Source: Akkermansia sp. (lineage in GTDB: Bacteria; Verrucomicrobiota; Verrucomicrobiia; Verrucomicrobiales; Akkermansiaceae). Taken from it: a stretch of 64,000 nt of DNA. The stretch spans positions 1 to 64,000 of the forward strand of contig NZ_JAJBTT010000033.1 in assembly GCF_020860705.1 (NCBI RefSeq). The letters are read 5' to 3'. This document shows, piece after piece, positions 34,694 to 43,437 of this stretch. A program made the translations under genes and the position numbers. The notes beneath the pieces were generated by a model. It saw nothing but the letters and a program-made list of their open reading frames with translations, was not told where the DNA came from and did no database searches. Each line of letters starts with the position of its first letter. The first letter of the stretch is position 1.

Positions 34694-35806
34694 TTAAAGA
34701 ACCAGAGCGTCCCCCTCCTGGAATTCAGGAATGATCACCAGGGATTGCCCGTCTTTCAAGGCGACGACGTGCACCTTCCGCTCCTGCATTCCCGCCGGGG
34801 TTTTTACCTGGATGGAGCTTCCATCCCTGACGGCGGTGGAGGGAATCCACACGGAGGCGGGAACCTGCACCTGGATGTTGACCTGAAGGGCCATGTTGAC
34901 GGGAGCCACCTGCCATTCGGAAACATGGGAGGCATTCGGTTCTAGGGAGGCGATCAGCACGGCGGAACGGTGCTCGGAGTCCAGCGCGGCGTCCACGGCC
35001 GTAACGCGGCCCACCCATTGAAGCCGTTTCCCATTGTTCAACACGCAGGAGGCGGTCAGGGCCGTACTGACCCTGCCCCGTTCATCCCTGGGCAATGCGG
35101 AAAATTCTTCCAGTGGCACGGGAATGCGTATCATCCGCTCCTGCAGGGGAATCACCTTCCCCACCGGCTGGCCGGCAACCACCCGGGCCCCGGCTCCCAC
35201 GGAACATTCCACCACCTGGCAGGTGTAGGGAGCTTCCAGCACCGTATCCCGGAGGGCCTGTTCCGCCTCCGCCACATACGCCTCCGCGGCGTTCAGGCGC
35301 GCGTTCACGGCCCGGCGCTGCGGCACCCGGAGCACCAGATCCGAGTCCTTTCCGCTTTTGGAGACGGAACTGTAAGTCTTTTTAATGGCTTTCAGGGCTT
35401 CCGCCTGTTCCGTGGAAACGTCCAGGCGCGCCTGTTCCAGCTCCGCCTGCGCATTCGCCAGACGGGCGCGGTATTCAAATTTTTCCAGTTCCAGCAGGGG
35501 CGTTCCCTTCAGGATGATTTCCCCCGCGTTAAAGAGGGGATGCACCTTGTCCACCTTCCCGGAAACGCCGGGAGAAAGCATCGTCAGGTGGGAGGCTTTC
35601 ACCATGCCGGGCGCGGAAATGGTCAGGGTGTTTGCCTGCAAATGCAGGGGCACCACCGTTCCTGCGACCGCGTGGTCCTTTTCCCCGGAGGAGGAGGACG
35701 GGAAAGACGGGTCCGTTAAAATGGCTGTCCCTATCATCAGAGCGACAATCCCCAGGCCAATGCCTATGGACCAGGAAGTTCCCTTTTTGTGAGGGTCCTC
35801 GCTCAT
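34694..35806 (-). CDS. HlyD/RND-type periplasmic adaptor protein
   Basis: 370 residues. N-terminal helix (~14-31), lipoyl-like halves around GVSGKVDKVHPLFNAGEII and a second VVECSVGAGARVVAGQPVGKV, with an alpha-hairpin coiled coil between (AQAELEQARLDVSTEQ...AEAYVAEAEQAL), then beta-barrel and membrane-proximal domains. Adaptors bridge an inner-membrane pump and an outer-membrane channel. No pump or TolC-like gene is adjacent, so the partner is elsewhere. Downstream of the YbjN-like gene by 30 bp and probably co-transcribed. Confidence 0.85.
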   Translation of the reverse strand: MSEDPHKKGTSWSIGIGLGIVALMIGTAILTDPSFPSSSSGEKDHAVAGTVVPLHLQANTLTISAPGMVKASHLTMLSPGVSGKVDKVHPLFNAGEIILKGTPLLELEKFEYRARLANAQAELEQARLDVSTEQAEALKAIKKTYSSVSKSGKDSDLVLRVPQRRAVNARLNAAEAYVAEAEQALRDTVLEAPYTCQVVECSVGAGARVVAGQPVGKVIPLQERMIRIPVPLEEFSALPRDERGRVSTALTASCVLNNGKRLQWVGRVTAVDAALDSEHRSAVLIASLEPNASHVSEWQVAPVNMALQVNIQVQVPASVWIPSTAVRDGSSIQVKTPAGMQERKVHVVALKDGQSLVIIPEFQEGDALVL

Positions 35807-35836
35807 GAACAGCTCCGGGGGTGGAAACGCATCCCG

Positions 35837-36292
35837 TTATTTGGGATATTCCGTCTCCATGATGTGAGAGTAGGCTTCCGCCGTTTCCACAGCCACGGTT
35901 TCAATATTCTTCATCAGCTGGGCAAACTGGGCTTCCGTAAGGTCCATGCCTTCCAGAACGAAGGACTGGCGGTAATAGACATACCCGCTGTTGGGGTCCA
36001 GCTGGAAGGCGCCGGCCGTCTGGTCCGCATTCAGTTCACTGAGGATGATACTGACTTCCACGCGACGGTTTTCAGGCACCTTGGCGGCAAAAAGCACGTC
36101 AATGACCAGCGTCTCCGGATGATCCATCATCGTGTACAGGAGGCTCACGGGCGTGAACGTATCACAGGGGACGAACGCGATGCCCGTTCTGAGATTGTGG
36201 TCGTCCGCGGAAGTGATCCATTCCGTTTCTTCCCCTCTCTTTCTGAGAACGGTGTATACACGGTCCAAAAGGCTGAGCTGCTGGTTTTCCAT
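35837..36292 (-). CDS. YbjN-like protein
   Basis: 151 residues, no signal peptide. The pattern (DHPETLVIDVLFAAKVPENRR..., alternating beta strands, then a C-terminal helix with LTEAQFAQLMKNIETVAVETAE) resembles YbjN/type III chaperone-like proteins, small folds with no enzymatic role. The match is by general character, not a decisive motif. First gene of a pair with the adaptor protein. Confidence 0.55.
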   Translation of the reverse strand: MENQQLSLLDRVYTVLRKRGEETEWITSADDHNLRTGIAFVPCDTFTPVSLLYTMMDHPETLVIDVLFAAKVPENRRVEVSIILSELNADQTAGAFQLDPNSGYVYYRQSFVLEGMDLTEAQFAQLMKNIETVAVETAEAYSHIMETEYPK

Positions 36293-36438
36293 ATTGAAAA
36301 TTGTTTAACAGGAGGGTTGCTTGCGAAGGCGCATGCAACGTACGCGCCCGTTTACTGGATTCGAGCTTACTGGCATCCTTCTGATTCGTCAAGCTCTCCT
36401 GACGCAAAGAAATTGAAAAAACACGTACGCATCCGGCA

Positions 36439-36472
36439 TAAAAACAGGCGCCGTCCGGATGGATGGCGCCTG
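36439..36472 (-). terminator. Rho-independent terminator of purB
   Basis: On the minus strand CAGGCGCC pairs with GGCGCCTG, followed by TTTTTA, about 45 bp after the purB stop. Confidence 0.8.
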
Positions 36473-36517
36473 GAAGGAAAATGCGCGCCGGAGCGCACGG
36501 CCTCTTACAAGGGTCTT

Positions 36518-37942
36518 TTAAAGGATGTCTCCGGGCTGGTAGCCGGCGCCGTTCGGGAATCTGTCCGTCAGGTCCTTCACCATGGACTGGAACGCCTCCA
36601 CCTGGGCGTCAGCCATGCCCGTGGCGGAAGAATTGGAGTCAAAAATGCTTTGGAGGGCGGCCCTGTCAATGCCGAGACGGCCATCTTCCGCCAGGCGGTC
36701 CAGCAGGTTGTTCTCCATGATTTTTCCGGCCCGCAGGTCATTGGAGACGGCCACGGCATGCTCCTTGATCACCTCATGGGCGGTTTCCCGGCCAATGCCG
36801 CGCTTGACGGCTTCCATCAGGATGGTGGTGGTCATCAGGAAAGGCAGGTAGCGGCGCAATTCCGCGGCTACCACGGCTTCATACACGCCCATCTGGTTCA
36901 GAACGGTCAGGAAAGTTTCAAACAGGCCGTCCGCGGCATAAAAGGAATCCGGCATAACCACGCGGCGCACCACGGAGCAGGACACGTCCCCTTCATTCCA
37001 CTGGTCCCCGGCTAGGCCGGAAATCATCATCAGGAAGCCTTTCAGAATGACATGGAAGCCGTTGACGCGTTCGCATGAGCGGGCGTTCATCTTGTGGGGC
37101 ATGGCGCTGGAGCCGGTCTGCCCCTTGGCAAAGCCTTCCGTAGCCAGTTCATGGCCGGCCATCAGGCGCAGGGTCTTGGCAAAGGAGGAACAGCCGGAGG
37201 TCAGCTCCACCAGGCCGGAAACCACGGAAAAGTCCAGCGAACGGGGGTACACCTGCCCCACATTCATCCACTTGGCGGGAATGCCCAGGTGGGCGCATAC
37301 GCGGTCTTCCAGTTCCAGCACGCGGCCGGCGTCCTTCCCGAAGAGGGAAAGCTGGTCAAGCTGGGTGCCCACGGCGCCCTTCAGCCCGCGGACGCTGTAA
37401 CGGTCCATCAGGGAAATCCATGATCCCAGGCCGTGCACGATGTCCTCCCCGAACATGGCGACGCGCTTGCCCATGGTGGTGGTCTGCGCGGCCACGTTGT
37501 GCGTGCGGCCGGCGATGGTCACGTGCTTCCACTGTTCAGACAGGACGCTCATGCGGTTCAGCACCGCCACGGCCTTGTCCCGGATGATCTGCATGGACTT
37601 CCATATCTGGAGCTGTTCCACGTTTTCCGTCAGGTCGCGGGAGGTCATGCCCTTGTGGATGTGCTCGCATCCGGCCAGTTCGCAGAATTCTTCAATGCGC
37701 GCCTTCACGTCATGACGCGTGACGCGTTCGCGGGCGTCAATGGAGGCGAGGTTCACCTGGTCCTTCACCCGTTCATAAGCTTCAATCACGCCGTCCGGAA
37801 TATCCAGCCCCAAATCCTTCTGGGCCTTCATCACGGCAATCCAGAACTCGCGTTCCAGCACGATGCGGCCCTCTGCGGACCAGATGGATTTCATGGCGGC
37901 GGAGGCGTACCTTTCAGCCAGGACATTGGGAATCACGCTCAT
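36518..37942 (-). CDS. purB: Adenylosuccinate lyase
   Basis: 474 residues from the ATG at 37942. Fumarase/aspartase fold with the AGRTHNVAAQTTTMGKR and the signature loop GSSAMPHKMNARSCERVNG carrying the catalytic Ser; the early TSRDLTEN motif is present. It catalyses both SAICAR to AICAR and adenylosuccinate to AMP. Monocistronic, with a terminator after it and a 482-bp gap holding repeats before it. Confidence 0.95.
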   Translation of the reverse strand: MSVIPNVLAERYASAAMKSIWSAEGRIVLEREFWIAVMKAQKDLGLDIPDGVIEAYERVKDQVNLASIDARERVTRHDVKARIEEFCELAGCEHIHKGMTSRDLTENVEQLQIWKSMQIIRDKAVAVLNRMSVLSEQWKHVTIAGRTHNVAAQTTTMGKRVAMFGEDIVHGLGSWISLMDRYSVRGLKGAVGTQLDQLSLFGKDAGRVLELEDRVCAHLGIPAKWMNVGQVYPRSLDFSVVSGLVELTSGCSSFAKTLRLMAGHELATEGFAKGQTGSSAMPHKMNARSCERVNGFHVILKGFLMMISGLAGDQWNEGDVSCSVVRRVVMPDSFYAADGLFETFLTVLNQMGVYEAVVAAELRRYLPFLMTTTILMEAVKRGIGRETAHEVIKEHAVAVSNDLRAGKIMENNLLDRLAEDGRLGIDRAALQSIFDSNSSATGMADAQVEAFQSMVKDLTDRFPNGAGYQPGDIL

Positions 37943-38169
37943 ATCAAAATGTGTGTATGCAGGAGTTATAAAAAACGGTGGACAGCCATGATCATGACGG
38001 GAGGGAAAAAAGCAAGCACTTTCCCCTTGCTTCAGGGATTGGGAATCCGGAGGAGATTCCACAGTGCCGGAAAGCTGTTTTCCGCGATGCTCCACGATTA
38101 TTGGCGGGAACCGTCAATTTATAGGCAGCCCCTCCGGATCCTCCACCTCTTTTTCACAGACGCGTATCG

Positions 38170-38198
38170 CCTGGGAATTAGGGCCTCCCGGCCCTAAT
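38170..38198 (-). repeat. Dispersed palindromic repeat, copy 3
   Basis: CCTGGGAATTAGGGCC TCCC GGCCCTAAT, inverse to copy 1; the stem AT/TA pairs differ from copy 1 but stay complementary. Confidence 0.75.
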
Positions 38199-38368
38199 AA
38201 CTATTCCCAGGGAACGAAGTGACGGAGTATTAGACGAAAGCTTCCGCTACGCTCCAGAAGAGTTTTCAGCAACGAAAGGCGGGAGCCTTCCGCTCCCAGA
38301 CGCCGGAGCCGCAACGCCACGGTCAACCCAGCATTTCCACCCTCTCCTTTTCACAGACGCGTATCCCC

Positions 38369-38395
38369 CGGGAGTTAGGGCCTCCCGGCCCTAAT
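38369..38395 (-). repeat. Dispersed palindromic repeat, copy 4
   Basis: GGGAGTTAGGGCC TCCC GGCCCTAAT, end of the second direct repeat unit. Confidence 0.72.
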
Positions 38396-38424
38396 GGCTA
38401 TCCCACCGGAACCACCAATCCCCA

Positions 38425-39693
38425 TCAATCACCATTCCGCTGGTTTCCGGCGGGAGGTTCCAGACCATACCGGGCGTAGCCGGAAACGATTTCCTGAAGA
38501 ATGGCGGAAATTTTTTCCAGAGACTGGACCGGAACATATTCATACCTGCCATGGAAATTGTGGCCTCCGGCGCACAGGTTGGGACACGGCAGCCCCATGA
38601 AGGAAAGATGCGCTCCATCCGTGCCGCCGCGCACCGGAATGATTTCCGGCTGCACGCCTACGGCTTCCATCGCCCTGCGGGCATGTTCCACCAGGTGCAT
38701 GTGCGGTAGAATTTTTTCCTTCATGTTGTAATAGGAATCCTTCACTTCCACCTGCACGGTACCCTCCCCGTACTTCCGGTTCAGCAGGGCGGCGCATTCC
38801 TGCATGAATTCCTTTTTGCGCTCAAATTCCGCCGTGTCGTGGTCCCTGATGAGGTATTCCCCAACAGCTTGTTCCACATCTCCACGGAACGAGTCCAGAT
38901 GGTAAAAACCCTCATACCCTTCCGTAAAAGCGGGATTCTGGAACACGGGAAGCATCTCCTGGAATTCCATGAGGACGAGGCACGCGTTCAGCATCCTGCC
39001 CTTCGCGCTGCCGGGGTGAATGCTGACGCCCTGCACCGTCACCACGGCGGAGGCCGCATTGAAATTCTCATATTCAATTTCCCCCAGCGCACCCCCGTCC
39101 ACGGTATAGGCGAAATCGGCGCCGAAGCGGGCCACGTCAAAGGCGTCCGTTCCCCGGCCTATTTCCTCGTCCGGCGTGAAGGCAATCCGTATTTCGCCAT
39201 GGGGCCGTTCGGGATGCAGCAGGAAGGAGGCGGCCATGTCCATGATTTCCGCCACCCCGGCCTTGTCGTCCGCGCCCAGCAGGGTGGTTCCGTCCGTCAC
39301 GACCAGGTCCTGGCCTGCATACCTGCCCAATTCCGGAAAAACGGCGGGAGAAAGCACGATTCCCTGCTCCGGGTTGAGCATGATGTCCCCGCCGTCATAG
39401 GAGCGCACGATACGGGGCTTCACGCCGCTGCCGGAAACGCCCGGAGCCGTGTCCACATGGGCCACCCAGCCGATCACGGGAACCTTCCCGTCCACGTTGG
39501 ACGGAATGGAGGCGTACACGATGCCGGAAGCTTCATCCAGTTCCGCCTGGGCTCCCATCTCCCGCAGTTCTCCGGCCAGCATCCGGGCCAGATCCGTCTG
39601 GCCCGGAGAAGAAGGCACGGCGGAGGAACCCGCATCAGCCTGGGAATCCACGGAAACATATTTCAAAAAACGGTCTAAAACGGAGATATTCAT
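38425..39693 (-). CDS. pepT: Peptidase T (tripeptide aminopeptidase)
   Basis: 422 residues from the ATG at 39693; family length about 408. M20B metallopeptidase with GWVAHVDTAPG (zinc His and Asp), LLGADDKAGVAEIM, FTPDEEIGRGTDAFD (catalytic Glu) and the late PVRGGTDGAHLSFMGLPCPNL with the last His. It removes the N-terminal residue of tripeptides in the cytoplasm. Alone, divergent from the 39810 gene. Confidence 0.94.
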   Translation of the reverse strand: MNISVLDRFLKYVSVDSQADAGSSAVPSSPGQTDLARMLAGELREMGAQAELDEASGIVYASIPSNVDGKVPVIGWVAHVDTAPGVSGSGVKPRIVRSYDGGDIMLNPEQGIVLSPAVFPELGRYAGQDLVVTDGTTLLGADDKAGVAEIMDMAASFLLHPERPHGEIRIAFTPDEEIGRGTDAFDVARFGADFAYTVDGGALGEIEYENFNAASAVVTVQGVSIHPGSAKGRMLNACLVLMEFQEMLPVFQNPAFTEGYEGFYHLDSFRGDVEQAVGEYLIRDHDTAEFERKKEFMQECAALLNRKYGEGTVQVEVKDSYYNMKEKILPHMHLVEHARRAMEAVGVQPEIIPVRGGTDGAHLSFMGLPCPNLCAGGHNFHGRYEYVPVQSLEKISAILQEIVSGYARYGLEPPAGNQRNGD

Positions 39694-39764
39694 CAGGAAA
39701 ATCAAGGATTGGCGGAAGTTTAGCACCCGTCCCTGCGAACACAAGCACAAGACACGGTTTATCC

Positions 39765-39793
39765 TTGCGATTCTGGACGGGTTACAGTATGTA
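39765..39793 (+). promoter_or_regulatory. Candidate promoter of the 39810 gene
   Basis: TTGCGA (39765-39770), 17-bp spacer, TATGTA (39788-39793); ATG at 39810 is 16 nt after the -10. Confidence 0.4.
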
Positions 39794-39809
39794 AACAAGG
39801 CTTCTCCTC

Positions 39810-42560
39810 ATGATGACTCCTCTCCCTCTTGGCATTACCCTTGCTTTGTCCCTGACCTGCGGAGCCCTGCCCCTCCTGGCCCAGGTCTCGTATGTGCCGG
39901 GACCCATGCCCGTCTCTCCCGGAGCGAGTCAGGATCCCACAGACATGTACCTGGAAGCGTTAAAGCTGGTCACCCAGGCTGCCGGACTGGTGGAAAAACA
40001 TGACTATATAGGAGCTATCCGTCTTACGCAGCAGGCGGAGGACAAATTTGGACGCTTGGTGAAGGCTTATCCCCAGTGGCGGCCCAACCTGCTTCAAACG
40101 CGCCGCCAGCTCAACAGGGAGAATCTGGACAAATGGCAGAAACTGGCCCAGCAGCAGGCCGTCGCCCCCTCAGGCCCCGGCCTGGAGCTGGAACGCCCGG
40201 CCGCCGTGCAGCGCCCCAGGCCCAAGCCCAACATCGCCCTTCCACCCGGCTACAAGGGAGTGGAATTCCCTTCCCGGCCCGGAGAATCCCTCGTCAACGC
40301 CATTCCGTCCCCGTCCGTTTCCCCCGGAGCGGCTCCGGAAGTGGTGGAAAGCAATTACGAACGCATCCGCAGGCTGCTGGACAAAACCACCATTGAGAAC
40401 AAGGCCCTGGTGCAGGCTCTCAAGCGCACCCGCAAGGAGCAGGAGGACATTCTGGCGAAACTGGCCGTGGCGTCCGCCGGAGAATCCGTTTACCGGGATG
40501 AACTGCTCAAGGTCAAAAAGCAGATGGAGGAGGAGAGAAGCACCAGCAACAAGCTTCTCCAGACCCTCACCAGGCGGGTGGAGGAGCTGGAACAGAACGT
40601 AGCCACTCTCAGGCAGGAAAAAGCCCAGTATCTGGCGCAAATCGCCGACCTTCAATTGCAGCTCAAGGAGCACCGGGAACAGCTGGCCAAGGTCACGGAC
40701 GAGAAAAACGCCCTTCAGAAGGACCGTGACCAGTTGGCGGCCCTGGTGGAACTCAACAGTCCGGACAAAACCAAAAACCTGCTGGACCGCAACCTGACGC
40801 TGGCGGCCCAGCTCAAGGACGCGCAGGATAAAATAAGCGCCCTGGAAACAGCCAACTCCAATTCCGAAGAACAACGGAAGGCCAACCTGAAAGCCCTGGA
40901 AGAGGCGCGGAACGAATCGGCGGACCTGAAGCAGAAACTGATCGCCATCCGGGATGAAAACATCGGCTACCGCAAGCGCATCACGGAACTGAACACCAAG
41001 CTGATCAATGCGGACGTGGAACTGTCCAAACTGGAAGCCAATCCAGAAAAAAGCCCCTTGTTGGTGGAGGAAAACCAGCTGCTGCGCTCCACGATAGCCA
41101 AGCAGCTCCGCATTCTTTCCGTGCAGGACCAGAGCCGCTCCCTTCTCATCAGCACTTACAAGCGCCTGCACCAGCAAAACCCGGAAACGGCGGAAATTGC
41201 CGCCCTGATGGACAATGAAGAAGCCATCAAGCTCACGCCGGCGGAAAAGCAGATCGTCAACGCCATCGCCAGTGACAACAAGATAGACGTTCCGCTGACA
41301 GACCAGCAGAAGGAAAAGATCAACAAGCTGGCCATGGCCCTGTCCGCGGAACGCGACAAGGCCGCCCAACTGGCGAAGGATCTGGAACTGGCGCGCAGCC
41401 AGACGCAGGCAAAAACGGCCAAGTCCGCCAAGAATGACAAGGAGCATGCGAACGCCCTGGCCCAGGCGCAAAAGGCGCTGGAACAGAAAAACCTTCAAGT
41501 GGAGGAACTCAGCCGGCAGATGGACGAACTGAAAACCCGGTTTGCCGAACAGGCGCGCCTGGCCGCCATCTCCACAGGGTCCATCACCCCGGATCAGGAA
41601 AAAATGCTGAACCGGAGCTTGGAAGCCACGGTGCGCAGGAAGCTGGAAACGGAGGCTCTGGGACAGGGAGCGGCAGAAGCCTTTGCCAAAAAACGCTACG
41701 CCGCCGCCGAACAACTGTACCGCACCCTGCTGGACTTACAGCCGTCCCACGTTCCGGCCCTGGTGAACCTGGGCACCATCCTGCTCCAGCGCAACAAGGC
41801 GGACGAAGCCATTGAATACCTGAAAAAGGCTACGAAACTTGACGCCGCTTCCTCCCCGGCATGGTTCATGATGGGCGTGGCCCAATACCGCGCCGGCCAG
41901 GACCAGCAGGCCATCGCCTCCCTGACGGAAACCATCAGGCTGGATCCGGCCAATGCCCCGGCCCTCCTTTACCTGGGTAATCTGGAAACCAGCGCGGGCA
42001 ATTATGAACAAGCGGTGGGCCACTTTGAAAACGCCCTGAAAATCCAGCCTGAATCGCCGGATGCCCACTTCAACCTGGCCTGGACTTATTCCCGTCTGGG
42101 ACGCACGTCCCAGGCCCGTAAAAGTTATGATGCCGCCATCCGCTGCGGCGGCCTGCCGGACTCCGACCTGGAACTGGCCATCAACGGCACCACCACCCTT
42201 CCCCGCAGAAAGCAGGAAGCGGAAAAGGCCGCCACGCCTTCCGCCAGCGGGGACGACATGCACCTGGCCGCAGCGGTAAGCGATCCGGCGGCCATTCCCC
42301 ATGACGCCTATGAAGTTCCCGCCCATGTGGCGGAGGATCCCAATGCCGTGGAAAAACCCTCTCCGGGCCCCAAGCAGATCGTCGTCAACCACCGTCCGGA
42401 ATCTGAACCCGTCTCCCTGGCCTCCCAGGTAAGGGAAACGGCCTCTGTGGCAGCCCCCGCACCGGGGAAGCCGGAGACCACGGCCGCCGCTGTGGAACAG
42501 CCGAAGCCGGAGAAACAGGAAGCCCCGCGCAGGAGAGGCCGCTTCCGCATAGGCTCCTGA
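39810..42560 (+). CDS. Exported coiled-coil and TPR protein with DYxxA domain and GRFRIGS tail
   Basis: 916 residues. Signal peptide (~1-25, ending LLAQ), then an alpha-helical domain (~45-115) with EKHDYIGAIRLTQQAEDKF...YPQWRPNL that aligns with the N-terminal domain of the 5300 protein. A long coiled coil (~residues 180-600, Lys/Glu/Gln/Leu heptads) follows, then at least three TPR units (~residues 620-780), a Pro/Ala-rich tail and the C-terminus GRFRIGS. Predicted to lie in the periplasm or envelope as a large scaffold. No family name is certain. Confidence 0.72.
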   Translation: MMTPLPLGITLALSLTCGALPLLAQVSYVPGPMPVSPGASQDPTDMYLEALKLVTQAAGLVEKHDYIGAIRLTQQAEDKFGRLVKAYPQWRPNLLQTRRQLNRENLDKWQKLAQQQAVAPSGPGLELERPAAVQRPRPKPNIALPPGYKGVEFPSRPGESLVNAIPSPSVSPGAAPEVVESNYERIRRLLDKTTIENKALVQALKRTRKEQEDILAKLAVASAGESVYRDELLKVKKQMEEERSTSNKLLQTLTRRVEELEQNVATLRQEKAQYLAQIADLQLQLKEHREQLAKVTDEKNALQKDRDQLAALVELNSPDKTKNLLDRNLTLAAQLKDAQDKISALETANSNSEEQRKANLKALEEARNESADLKQKLIAIRDENIGYRKRITELNTKLINADVELSKLEANPEKSPLLVEENQLLRSTIAKQLRILSVQDQSRSLLISTYKRLHQQNPETAEIAALMDNEEAIKLTPAEKQIVNAIASDNKIDVPLTDQQKEKINKLAMALSAERDKAAQLAKDLELARSQTQAKTAKSAKNDKEHANALAQAQKALEQKNLQVEELSRQMDELKTRFAEQARLAAISTGSITPDQEKMLNRSLEATVRRKLETEALGQGAAEAFAKKRYAAAEQLYRTLLDLQPSHVPALVNLGTILLQRNKADEAIEYLKKATKLDAASSPAWFMMGVAQYRAGQDQQAIASLTETIRLDPANAPALLYLGNLETSAGNYEQAVGHFENALKIQPESPDAHFNLAWTYSRLGRTSQARKSYDAAIRCGGLPDSDLELAINGTTTLPRRKQEAEKAATPSASGDDMHLAAAVSDPAAIPHDAYEVPAHVAEDPNAVEKPSPGPKQIVVNHRPESEPVSLASQVRETASVAAPAPGKPETTAAAVEQPKPEKQEAPRRRGRFRIGS

Positions 42561-42591
42561 TGATTTCATCCTCCCCTGCTGAAAAACCGCC

Positions 42592-43425
42592 ATGTATCAA
42601 GTTTCCATTTTAGGCCTGGGCCTCATCGGCTCAAGAATTGCACGCCACATGACCGGCCTGGGCGACCAGGTTACCGTCTGGAACCGGACTCCCCGGGAGG
42701 ACTTTCCGGAAGCAGTCCCCACGCCGGCGGATGCGGTACGCGCCTCCAAAATCATCCAGCTCTATTTAAAGGACAGGAACGCCTGCCTGGAAGTTTTTGA
42801 ACAAATGAGAGGAGCGCTGACCCCGGAACACATCGTCCTGAACCACTCCACGATTGATCTGTCCACTGTCGGAAAGCTCTCCCTGATGTGTTCAGCCATC
42901 GGCTGCACGTATGTGGACTGCCCGTTCACCGGATCCCGCCTGCCTGCGGAAAAAGGGGAGCTGGTCTATTATGTGGGAACGGATTCTTCCACCCTGGACC
43001 GCGTGCGCCCCTTCCTCCAGCACAGTTCCCGGGACATCCTGCACCTGGGCGGCGTGGGAGCCGGCACCGTGGTCAAGCTGGTCACCAACATGGTCTCCGC
43101 CACCATGGTGCAAAGCCTGAGCGAAGCCCTGGCTATCACCCAGGCATACGGCATTTCTCCGGAACTCCTGGGACAGGCCATCTCACGGAACGTCATCGCC
43201 TCCCCGCTGGCGGCCTTCAAGCTGCCCCTGATGGCAGAGCGTGACTTTTCCACCCATTTCTCCCTGGACAACATGCGGAAAGACAGCATCTACGTCCAGG
43301 AACTGGCCGCAGAAAAGGGAATCCACCCGCCCGCAGCGGCCCTGGTTTCCTCCATCATGGGGAAACTGTGCCGTGAAGGGCATGCGGAAGAAGATTTCGG
43401 CTGCCTGGCGGAGCAATTTGATTAA
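42592..43425 (+). CDS. HIBADH-type NAD(P)-dependent dehydrogenase
   Basis: 277 residues. Rossmann GLGLIGSRIA at the start, the conserved PFTGSR segment, and the catalytic-type Lys in GTVVKLVTNM (G-x-x-x-K-x-x-x-N), with a helical C-terminal domain. Family members include 3-hydroxyisobutyrate, tartronate semialdehyde and glyoxylate/succinic semialdehyde reductases; substrate unclear. It lies 31 bp after the coiled-coil gene and 12 bp before the next, suggesting one transcript of three genes. Confidence 0.84.
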   Translation: MYQVSILGLGLIGSRIARHMTGLGDQVTVWNRTPREDFPEAVPTPADAVRASKIIQLYLKDRNACLEVFEQMRGALTPEHIVLNHSTIDLSTVGKLSLMCSAIGCTYVDCPFTGSRLPAEKGELVYYVGTDSSTLDRVRPFLQHSSRDILHLGGVGAGTVVKLVTNMVSATMVQSLSEALAITQAYGISPELLGQAISRNVIASPLAAFKLPLMAERDFSTHFSLDNMRKDSIYVQELAAEKGIHPPAAALVSSIMGKLCREGHAEEDFGCLAEQFD

Positions 43426-43437
43426 CCTTTCCAGTTG

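Larger units (their letters stand above)
38140..38395. repeat. Two 50-60 bp direct repeats, each ending in the dispersed palindrome
   Basis: TTTTCACAGACGCGTATC occurs at about 38152 and 38348, each followed within ~10 bp by GGGCCTCCCGGCCCTAAT. The two units are about 196 bp apart between purB and pepT. The sequence between them is GC-rich without a gene. Confidence 0.7.

Noticed and set aside
40170..41714. 514-codon minus-strand frame over the coiled-coil gene
   Set aside because: Arises because Lys/Glu/Gln-rich codons read backwards as Leu/Phe; no family features.
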